From positions 1-11,372 of the forward strand of contig JAEWKP010000419.1 of the NCBI GenBank assembly GCA_023393655.1: 11,372 nt of DNA. Reading direction: 5' to 3'. This stretch comes from Pseudomonadota bacterium. Lineage in GTDB: Bacteria > Pseudomonadota > Alphaproteobacteria > Rhizobiales > Beijerinckiaceae. Positions 7,206 to 11,372 of the stretch are shown here, piece by piece. A program made the translations under genes and the position numbers. The notes under the pieces were generated by a model. That model was not told the DNA's origin. It searched no databases and saw only the letters and a list, made by a program, of their open reading frames with translations. Every line of letters starts with the position of its first letter. Within the stretch, counting starts at the first letter, position 1.

Positions 7206-7278
7206 GGAACTGCCTTTGGCCGCTTGGGCGGCGTTCGTCGAAACGATCGGATGGAAACGGCCTTTCGGCCTTGCGATC

Positions 7279-7347
7279 TCAGCGTCGACAGCGGCAGGGC
7301 ATTCGGCGGAAGCAGGTCTGGCTTCGGCTCGTTTTCGCAATGGTCAT
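7279..7347 (-). CDS. Possible 22-aa leader ORF between riboswitch and met operon
   Basis: ATG at 7347 with an excellent ribosome-binding site GAGGAG (7354-7359) at 6-nt spacing, encoding a 22-residue basic, Cys-containing peptide that starts MTIAKTSRSQTCF and ends CRCRR. It is the first good translation start downstream of the SAM-II element. It may be a leader peptide or the actual site of riboswitch control, or the ribosome-binding site may serve the longer TTG-started version (7340) of the next gene. Short length makes coding status uncertain. Confidence 0.4.
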   Translation of the reverse strand: MTIAKTSRSQTCFRRMPCRCRR

Positions 7348-7353
7348 GTCAGT

Positions 7354-7386
7354 CTCCTCGATCTGGAGCCCACGACCCAGTCGTGG
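7354..7386 (-). promoter_or_regulatory. Candidate expression platform: hairpin plus Shine-Dalgarno sequestration
   Basis: Directly 3' of the aptamer on the minus strand is a 7-bp perfect hairpin CCACGAC-TGG-GTCGTGG (7386-7370), followed by CTCC (7368-7365), which can pair with GGAG (7357-7354) inside the GAGGAG ribosome-binding site. No U-tract follows, so translational control fits better than termination, as is usual for SAM-II. The pairing is seen in the sequence; the switching mechanism is inferred. Confidence 0.4.
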
Positions 7387-7437
7387 CGCTTTAGCGTTTG
7401 GTGACGCGGCGCAAGCTGCTGCTCAAATCTCCGCGGT
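7386..7437 (-). promoter_or_regulatory. SAM-II riboswitch aptamer
   Basis: Read on the minus strand, the element carries the ordered conserved blocks of the SAM-II class: GATTTG (7429-7424), GCTTGC (7416-7411) and GCTAAAG (7395-7389), with spacings like those known from alphaproteobacterial met genes. A P1 stem CGCGG (7435-7431) / CCGCG (7409-7405) encloses the first two blocks exactly as in the SAM-II H-type pseudoknot fold. I could not resolve the second (P2) pairing convincingly by eye. It sits about 20 nt after the predicted transcription start and upstream of the metNIQ operon. SAM binding is expected to lower expression of methionine uptake when SAM is plentiful. Confidence 0.85.
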
Positions 7438-7463
7438 TCCCCGATTGCTCCGGGAACATCTGC

Positions 7464-7492
7464 AATCTGATGGAGGGCGTCCTCTTTGTCAA
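7464..7492 (-). promoter_or_regulatory. Sigma-70-type promoter for the met operon
   Basis: On the minus strand a consensus -35 TTGACA (7492-7487, preceded by G) is followed after 17 nt by CAGATT (7469-7464), a weak -10. Transcription would begin near 7457, placing the SAM-II aptamer close to the 5' end of the mRNA. The -35 match and its position relative to the aptamer are the evidence; the -10 is poor (3 of 6). Confidence 0.55.
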
Positions 7493-7495
7493 CCG

Positions 7496-7551
7496 GATCG
7501 TTCTTTTGAAGAAACGATCTCACGGAGAAGAATTTTCTCCGTGAGATCGTT
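7496..7551. repeat. 17-bp perfect inverted repeat with an overlapping alternative hairpin
   Basis: Positions 7513-7529 and 7535-7551 are perfectly complementary over 17 bp with a 5-nt loop (stem outer end AACGATCTCACGG). The outer GATCGTT (7545-7551) also occurs as a direct copy at 7496-7502, which can pair with the same AACGATC (7513-7519), extended by CTT/AAG, to form a competing hairpin. It lies in the divergent region, just upstream of the met promoter -35 and 66 bp before the DUF2946-like gene. It could be an operator, a leader attenuator for the plus-strand unit, or a remnant of a mobile repeat. The stem is AT-richer than the surroundings. Confidence 0.8.
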
Positions 7552-7617
7552 GCGCTCGGCCAAGGATGCGGCAATGCGCGGCTTGACGAACGCGGGGAAG
7601 CGGCGCCATTTGCGGCC

Positions 7618-7995
7618 ATGCAGGCTCGCGCCGCCCTTCTCGATCGTCTTCGCCGTTCCGGGCTCGGAGCCTGGCTGGCGATGGCCTATGCGCTTTGCGT
7701 CATGGCGCTGGCGCTTGCGCCGGCCCCGGCATTCGCGACGCTGAGCGGTCATGACGGCGTGGTTCTCTGCTCCGGTGCGCCGGTTCCCGATGAAGGTCGG
7801 CCGATCCCGCTCGGCGATCTCACTCATTGCAAGGGCTGCCCGCTCAACCCGGTGCTCGCGGGCCCCCCGGTCGAGACTGCGCCGGTGCCGGGACGGCTTG
7901 CTACGCGACTGGCTTCGTCTGTGTTGCTGGCCGAGGGGTTGCCGCACCGCTTTGCGGCCGGGCTCCCACGATCGCGTGCGCCGCCGGCCGGCTGA
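7618..7995 (+). CDS. DUF2946-like exported small protein with HCxxC motif (possible copper-sensing leader ORF)
   Basis: 125 aa: an Arg-containing N-region and hydrophobic stretch (AWLAMAYALCVMALALAPAP) ending AFA (residue 40), i.e. a signal peptide or N-terminal anchor, then GHDGVVLCSG (C51), HCKGCPLNP (H70, C71, C74) and a Pro-rich tail finishing AGLPRSRAPPAG. The GHDG...C...HCxxC layout is like DUF2946-type proteins, which commonly neighbour copper genes. Here a PCuAC chaperone gene starts 110 bp downstream. Bordetella CruR, and a related Caulobacter protein, have been described as copper-responsive upstream ORFs of this type (recalled, not checked). That role, with Cys binding copper and a Pro-rich end slowing ribosomes, is inference here. 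The ATG at 7618 lacks a good ribosome-binding site; an internal ATG at 7681 preceded by GGAG is an alternative. Confidence 0.72.
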   Translation: MQARAALLDRLRRSGLGAWLAMAYALCVMALALAPAPAFATLSGHDGVVLCSGAPVPDEGRPIPLGDLTHCKGCPLNPVLAGPPVETAPVPGRLATRLASSVLLAEGLPHRFAAGLPRSRAPPAG

Positions 7996-8105
7996 AGCCC
8001 CGCCTGCCCATCCGCATCCAATTCCAGCCTGCCCGCTCCATCAAACGGGCGACGGCACTCCCTTACGAGGCTGTGTCAGCGGCCTTGTCCGTCAGGATAT
8101 CCATC

Positions 8106-8585
8106 ATGAAGCTGTCGTACTCGCTCGCCGCCGCGGCTCTCCTGCTCTCGGCCGGTTTCGCTACCGCCCATGAATTCAAGGCCGGTCCGCTCAAGATCGG
8201 CCACCCCTGGTCGCGGGCCACGCCGGCTGGCGCCAAGGTTGGCGGCGGCTATCTCTCGATCGAGAATACCGGCACGGCCGCCGACCGGCTGGTCTCGGTC
8301 TCGGTTCCCTTCGCGGCCCGCGCCGAGATTCATGAGATGGCGGTGAAGGACGGCATCATGACGATGCGGCCGATGGACAAGGGTGTCGAGGTTCCGGCCG
8401 GCGCCAAGGTCGAGTTCAAGCCCGGCGGCTACCACATCATGTTCATGAACCTGAAGCAGCAGCTCAAGCAGGGCGAGATGATGAAGGGCACGCTGACCTT
8501 CGAGAAGGCCGGGACCGTGGAGGTCGAGTTCAAGGTCGACTCGATCGCCGCCAAGGGCAGCGAGGGCGAGCACAAGGGGCACTAA
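8106..8585 (+). CDS. PCuAC-family periplasmic copper(I) chaperone
   Basis: 159 aa with a Sec signal peptide (about residues 1-21, cleaved before HEF). The mature domain has the PCuAC signature: HPWSRATP (33-40), GGGYLSIENTG (46-56), and copper ligands H76 and M78 (HEM), M87 (in MTMRPM), H110 and M112 (GGYHIMFM), fitting the family's H(M)xnMxnHxM pattern. The C-terminal GEHKGH could be an extra metal tail. Family members carry Cu(I) in the periplasm, in some species toward the CuA site of cytochrome oxidase. AGGATA (8094-8099) precedes the ATG. The upstream DUF2946-like gene on the same strand supports a copper role. The gene is followed by a palindromic repeat at a convergent junction. Confidence 0.95.
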   Translation: MKLSYSLAAAALLLSAGFATAHEFKAGPLKIGHPWSRATPAGAKVGGGYLSIENTGTAADRLVSVSVPFAARAEIHEMAVKDGIMTMRPMDKGVEVPAGAKVEFKPGGYHIMFMNLKQQLKQGEMMKGTLTFEKAGTVEVEFKVDSIAAKGSEGEHKGH

Positions 8586-8605
8586 GCCGCGCGTGACCTA
8601 ACGTT

Positions 8606-8692
8606 ATGGTCGGGCTTGTCCCGACCATCCATGTCTTCGCTGGTCGAAGGCTGTGTTCAAGACGTGGATGCTCGCCGAAAGGGCGAGCATGA
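8606..8692. repeat. Multi-hairpin palindromic intergenic element (element B)
   Basis: Three nested or adjacent stems: hairpin ATGGTCGGG (8606-8614) / CCCGACCAT (8620-8628), loop CTTGT; central arms ATCCATGTCTT (8627-8637) / AAGACGTGGAT (8659-8669) with one mismatch that is a G.U wobble in RNA; hairpin ATGCTCGCC (8668-8676) / GGCGAGCAT (8682-8690), loop GAAAG. It fills most of the 120-bp gap between the convergent PCuAC and aldolase genes. It has the same hairpin-arm-hairpin plan as the element at 3940-4032, shares ATCCAT, and ends ATGACGG where that one ends ATGATGG, yet its hairpin arms differ. Confidence 0.85.
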
Positions 8693-8705
8693 CGGTCGTG
8701 GCTTT

Positions 8706-9635
8706 TCAGAGCTTCGCGCGCGGGTCGTGCTTCGCGATCCGGGCCAGCAGGTAGTCGACCTCGGCTTTCGCGGCGGCGCTGAGTGCCGCTCCCGGCTTCC
8801 GCTGGGCGTCGTGGCTGAGGATGCCGCGCTTCATCATCGTGTATTTGCGGACGGCAAGGCCGACGCCCTGCTGCTGCTCGTAGCGCATCAGCGGCAGGTG
8901 AGCATCGAAGATGTCATGGGCCTCGTCGCGTTTGCCGGCCTTCTGCAGGCGGACCACGTCGATCAGCAGTTCCGGGAAGGCATAGCCGGTATTGGCGCCG
9001 TCCGCCCCGCGCTCCATCTCGAAATCGAGGAAGAGCCCGCCATTGCCGGTCACGATCGAGATCGGGCGCAGCGAGCCGTCCTTCTGGAACTTGCGCAGCG
9101 TCGAGATCTTCTCGAGGCCCGGCCAGTCCTCGTGCTTCAGCATCACGCAGGACGGGTTGTCCATGACGATCTTGCGGATCACCGCCGGCGTCATCACGAC
9201 CGAGAGCGTCAGCGGATAGTCCTGGATGACGAAGGGGATGTCGCTGCCGATCGCCTCGACCGCCTGCGCGTAATAGCCGGTGATCTGGTCGTCGGTGCGC
9301 AGGCTCGGCGGCGGGGCGATCATCACGCCGCCGGCACCGAGATCCATCACCTGCCGGGCGAGCGAGCGCATCGCTGCGAAGCCGGGCGCCGAGACGCCGA
9401 CGATGATCGGCTTTCCGCCCATCCGGGCGACGCAGCGCTTGACCAGCTCGACCGATTCCTCGGGCTCGAGCTTGGGCGCCTCGCCCATGATGCCGAGCAC
9501 GGTGACGCCGTCCGAGCCGATGTCGTGATAGAACTGGAACAGCCGGTCGGCCGAGGCCCAGTCGATGCTGCCATCCGGATTGAACGGGGTCGGCGCGATC
9601 GGGAAGACGCCGGAAGCGTCGGGGGTGAGGCGCAT
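8706..9635 (-). CDS. DapA/NanA-superfamily class I aldolase/synthase (dihydrodipicolinate synthase family)
   Basis: 309-aa TIM-barrel lyase of the N-acetylneuraminate lyase / dihydrodipicolinate synthase superfamily. The Schiff-base lysine is K167 in VMLKHED, the catalytic tyrosine Y140 in QDYP, and the substrate-carboxylate loop is at GIMGEAP (48-54); the glycine-rich GNGGLF (197-202) is also typical. The two threonines of true DapA (GTTGE) are replaced by Ile-Met and the DapA arginine after the YxxP region is absent, so lysine biosynthesis is unlikely; cleavage or dehydration of a 2-keto (sugar) acid is more probable. Substrate is not determinable. The ATG at 9635 has AAGGA (9643-9647) 7 nt upstream. 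It lies 26 bp after the FAH-family gene, probably in one operon. Confidence 0.93.
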   Translation of the reverse strand: MRLTPDASGVFPIAPTPFNPDGSIDWASADRLFQFYHDIGSDGVTVLGIMGEAPKLEPEESVELVKRCVARMGGKPIIVGVSAPGFAAMRSLARQVMDLGAGGVMIAPPPSLRTDDQITGYYAQAVEAIGSDIPFVIQDYPLTLSVVMTPAVIRKIVMDNPSCVMLKHEDWPGLEKISTLRKFQKDGSLRPISIVTGNGGLFLDFEMERGADGANTGYAFPELLIDVVRLQKAGKRDEAHDIFDAHLPLMRYEQQQGVGLAVRKYTMMKRGILSHDAQRKPGAALSAAAKAEVDYLLARIAKHDPRAKL

Positions 9636-9661
9636 GATGCGGTCCTTGTCCTGCTATCTTA

Positions 9662-10348
9662 TCAGGCGATGCGGGTGCGGACGGTGCCGACGCCGGCGAT
9701 CTCGCCTTCGAGCACGTCGCCCTTGCTGACGGCGGCGACGCCTTCCGGCGTGCCGGTGAAGATCAGGTCACCCGGCTTCAGTTCGACGAGGCCGGAGAGA
9801 TAGGCGATCGTCTCCTCGACATTCCAGATCTGCTTGGCGAGGTCGGAGGTCTGGCGCACCACGCCGTTGACGGTGAGCTCGATCTTGCCGGCGCTGGGAT
9901 GGCCGGCATGGCTCGCCGGCACGATCTCGCCGATCGGCCCCGAGAGGTCGAAGCCCTTGGCCATGTCCCAGGGGCGCCCGGCCTTCTTGGCGACGTTCTG
10001 GAGGTCGCGGCGGGTCATGTCGAGCCCGGCGGCATAGCCGTAGACATGGGCCAGCGCTTCGGCTTCAGGGATGTCCTTGCCGCCGGTGCCGATGGCGACG
10101 ACGAGTTCCATCTCGTGGTGGAGGTCTTTCGTCTTGGTCGGATAGGGCATGTCGGCGCCGTTGATCAGCAGCGCATCGGCCGGCTTGGTGAAGAAGAACG
10201 GGTCCTCGCGATCGGGATCATGGCCCATCTCGCGGGCATGTTCGGCATAGTTGCGGCCGACGCAAAAAACGCGGCGCACCGGGAAGGAGCCGCCACCCGC
10301 GACCGGGACGGCGGTCACGGCCGGCGGGTCGATCACAAAATTGCTCAT
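9662..10348 (-). CDS. Fumarylacetoacetate hydrolase-family protein (fumarylpyruvate hydrolase-like)
   Basis: 228 aa, the size of single-domain FAH-fold enzymes acting on 2-keto or 2,4-diketo acids with a divalent metal. Motifs: VFCVGRNYAEHAREMG (27-42), FFTKPADAL (52-60), metal ligands E79 and E81 in LHHEMELVVAIG and D110 in YAAGLDMTRRDLQ, active-site K131 in AKGFDLSGPIGEI, and the closing FTGTPEGVAAVSKGD (197-211). Sequence style is closest to fumarylpyruvate hydrolases, but no other gentisate-pathway gene is seen; with the DapA/NanA-type aldolase 26 bp downstream, a keto-acid catabolic pair is likely (inference). A GGAG lies about 8-9 nt before the ATG. The cold-shock gene is divergent upstream across a 216-bp gap. 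Confidence 0.94.
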   Translation of the reverse strand: MSNFVIDPPAVTAVPVAGGGSFPVRRVFCVGRNYAEHAREMGHDPDREDPFFFTKPADALLINGADMPYPTKTKDLHHEMELVVAIGTGGKDIPEAEALAHVYGYAAGLDMTRRDLQNVAKKAGRPWDMAKGFDLSGPIGEIVPASHAGHPSAGKIELTVNGVVRQTSDLAKQIWNVEETIAYLSGLVELKPGDLIFTGTPEGVAAVSKGDVLEGEIAGVGTVRTRIA

Positions 10349-10492
10349 CCTGCTGCTCCCTTGATCACAAGCTTGCGCCGTTCATGGGCGAGCTGCGCCC
10401 GGACCGCAAGCGGCTTGCGTCGGCGGCAGGCCTGCACGGGAGGCATTGCGGCACGCTTTTCGCAGGCGCGGCACGGGTTGTGCGGCGCGTCG
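10349..10492. other. Upstream region of the FAH/aldolase operon with short palindromes
   Basis: Holds an 8-bp palindrome CAAGCTTG (10368-10375) just upstream of the FAH ribosome-binding site and a 6-bp stem hairpin CGCAAG-CGG-CTTGCG (10405-10419). Both share CTTGCG. They could be regulator sites for the catabolic operon, but no convincing promoter or known operator is recognised and no gene is seen here. Confidence 0.25.
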
Positions 10493-10521
10493 TTGCAAGT
10501 GGGACGATTTGCTCCTTACAT
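10493..10521 (+). promoter_or_regulatory. Weak promoter candidate for the cold-shock gene
   Basis: TTGCAA (10493-10498), 17 nt, then TTACAT (10516-10521). This would start transcription near 10528 and give a short leader of about 35 nt, much shorter than the long cold-induced cspA leader of E. coli. The -10 match is poor, so confidence is low. Confidence 0.3.
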
Positions 10522-10564
10522 TACCCCGCCGGGGGAACCGGCGAGCCTATGGAAGGAACGGCAT

Positions 10565-10774
10565 GTGAGTACGGGAACCGTGAAATGGTTCAACGAGACC
10601 AAGGGTTACGGCTTCATCACCCCGGATGGCGGCGGCAATGATGTCTTCGTCCATGTCAGCGCGGTGACGCGCGCCGGTCTGCGCGGTCTGAACGAGGGGC
10701 AGAAGATCAGCTACGATCTCGAGCCCGATCGCAAGACCGGCAAGAACTCGGCCGTGAACCTGCAGACGACCTGA
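10565..10774 (+). CDS. cspA: CspA-family cold-shock protein
   Basis: 69-aa single cold-shock domain that binds single-stranded RNA/DNA, starting (M)STGTVKWFNETKGYGFI. RNP1 is KGYGFIT (13-19), RNP2 is DVFVHVS (26-32), and the aromatic binding residues W8, F9, Y15, F17 and F28 are present; the C-terminus is GKNSAVNLQ. The start is a GTG at 10565, 7 nt after GGAAGGA (10551-10557). An ATG at 10563 overlaps it in another frame and is followed immediately by TGA, so ribosomes starting there would stop at once. The open frame continues far upstream over the antisense of the FAH gene but only this part is coding. Whether it is cold-induced cannot be seen. Confidence 0.95.
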   Translation: MSTGTVKWFNETKGYGFITPDGGGNDVFVHVSAVTRAGLRGLNEGQKISYDLEPDRKTGKNSAVNLQTT

Positions 10775-10908
10775 GCGCGTCGATGCGTTCTGCGGGAAGG
10801 CGGTGGCGGCGTCTTTCCCGAGCCTAGGGCGGACCGCTCTCGGTCCAGGTCGGGCCGAAGCGGATTCCAGGCATACCCGTCGCCGCAGGCGGCGGTGCGA
10901 AGGTGAAA

Positions 10909-10953
10909 GCATCGTGCCGAAAAGTGGATGCCACTTTTCGGAAGACCCGATGC
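10909..10953. repeat. Rhizobiales-type palindromic repeat between convergent genes (element C)
   Basis: An 11-bp perfect hairpin CCGAAAAGTGG (10917-10927) / CCACTTTTCGG (10931-10941) with an ATG loop, closed by outer arms GCATCG (10909-10914) / CGATGC (10948-10953). The GTGCCGAAAAGTGG...TTTTCGG...ATGC pattern is, from memory, a very common intergenic repeat in Rhizobiales (RIME-like). It lies between the ends of the cold-shock and MFS genes and may terminate both. Upstream at 10831-10846 a smaller hairpin GGACCG/CGGTCC follows the cold-shock gene, without a U-tract. Confidence 0.8.
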
Positions 10954-10977
10954 GGTGACAAGGGTCTAAGGTCTTTC

Positions 10978-11372
10978 TCAGGCCCGGCCCGGCGCCGGAT
11001 GGAACAGCCGGCCCTTCTCGACGACCAGCACGACGATGAGCGCTGCGATACCGCAGAGCGCGAAGCCCAGCGTCAGCGGTACGACCGTGCCGTTGAAATG
11101 CTGGCCGATATAGAAGCCGAGCAGCGCGCCGATCACCGTGGTGACGAAGCCCTGCACCGACGAGGCCGTGCCGGCGACATGGCCGAGCGGCTCCATCGCC
11201 ATCGCCCCGAAATTGGGGCCGATCAGCCCGAAGCAGAACATCGCTCCGCCCTGCAGGATCGCGAAGCTCCAGAGCGATTCATGGCCGGCCAGCGCCACCA
11301 GCGCATGGATGCCGGTCAGCGCGATATAGCCGAGCAGCGCGCCATGCGAGACGCGGCGCATCCCGAGCTTGC
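10978..11372 (-). CDS. MFS transporter, Bcr/CflA-like, C-terminal part (runs off window)
   Basis: The last about 131 residues of a major-facilitator permease; the reading frame stays open to the right edge, so the 5' part of the gene lies outside. About four membrane helices are visible (LLGYIALTGIHALVALAG, SFAILQGGAMFCFGLIGPNF, SSVQGFVTTVIGALLGFYIG, VVPLTLGFALCGIAALIVVL). The loop AMEPLGHVAGTASSVQGF is typical of the Bcr/CflA drug-efflux subfamily, suggesting proton-driven export, but the substrate cannot be told. The ATG at 11361 is internal, not the start. It converges with the cold-shock gene across a palindromic repeat. Confidence 0.88.
   Translation of the reverse strand, partial: KLGMRRVSHGALLGYIALTGIHALVALAGHESLWSFAILQGGAMFCFGLIGPNFGAMAMEPLGHVAGTASSVQGFVTTVIGALLGFYIGQHFNGTVVPLTLGFALCGIAALIVVLVVEKGRLFHPAPGRA

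Noticed and set aside
7206..7340. 45-residue N-terminal extension of the 82-aa gene from TTG 7340
   Set aside because: Third-position GC drops sharply over this stretch and it overlaps the better-initiated 22-aa ORF.
7489..7947. 152-aa minus-strand ORF across the hairpin and the DUF2946-like gene
   Set aside because: Arg-rich, no domain; antisense to a gene with a signal peptide and Cys motif, and it would run through the 17-bp inverted repeat.
8616..9803. 395-aa plus-strand ORF antisense to the aldolase gene
   Set aside because: Starts inside palindromic element B and mirrors the aldolase coding sequence; no domain pattern.
9899..10564. N-terminal extension of the cold-shock ORF over the antisense of the FAH gene
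   Set aside because: Cold-shock domain starts at GTG 10565 with its own ribosome-binding site; upstream frame is antisense of FAH.

Overview
The window is high-GC DNA, and its genes end mostly in G or C at third codon positions. Gene content (MmyB-type XRE regulator, PCuAC copper chaperone, MetNIQ under a SAM-II-type element, and palindromic intergenic repeats of a kind I associate with Rhizobiales) suggests an alphaproteobacterium of the Hyphomicrobiales, perhaps a Bosea relative. The order-level placement is an inference from family knowledge; the genus is a guess.

Layout. Positions 1-1644: a CsbD-type stress protein and an XRE/MmyB-like regulator (both minus), the regulator divergent from a four-helix membrane protein. 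Positions 1714-3915: a large exported two-domain protein (choice-of-anchor-I-like beta-propeller plus phytase-like esterase domain). Positions 3916-4151: a convergent junction with a multi-hairpin palindromic repeat and a clear rho-independent terminator for the next operon. Positions 7492 down to 4152, minus strand: a complete methionine-uptake transcription unit reading promoter, SAM-II riboswitch, possible 22-aa leader ORF, 82-aa and 57-aa small proteins, metN, metI, metQ, terminator. Positions 7496-7551: a 17-bp perfect hairpin between the divergent methionine and copper units. Positions 7618-8585: a DUF2946-like exported Cys/His small protein followed by a PCuAC copper chaperone. Positions 8586-8705: a second multi-hairpin repeat at a convergent junction. 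Positions 10348 down to 8706, minus: a two-gene catabolic unit (FAH-family hydrolase, then a DapA/NanA-superfamily aldolase). Positions 10565-10774: a GTG-started cold-shock protein. Positions 10775-10977: a third convergent junction with a Rhizobiales-type hairpin repeat. Positions 10978-11372: the C-terminal part of an MFS (Bcr/CflA-like) transporter that runs off the right edge.

Most notable points: (1) the SAM-II-type riboswitch upstream of metNIQ, with two unannotated-looking small genes between it and metN, the second ending so close to metN that translation is probably coupled; (2) the DUF2946-then-PCuAC arrangement, which could be a copper-sensing upstream ORF controlling a chaperone; (3) all three convergent junctions carry elaborate palindromic elements, two of them sharing one three-hairpin architecture although their hairpin sequences differ.
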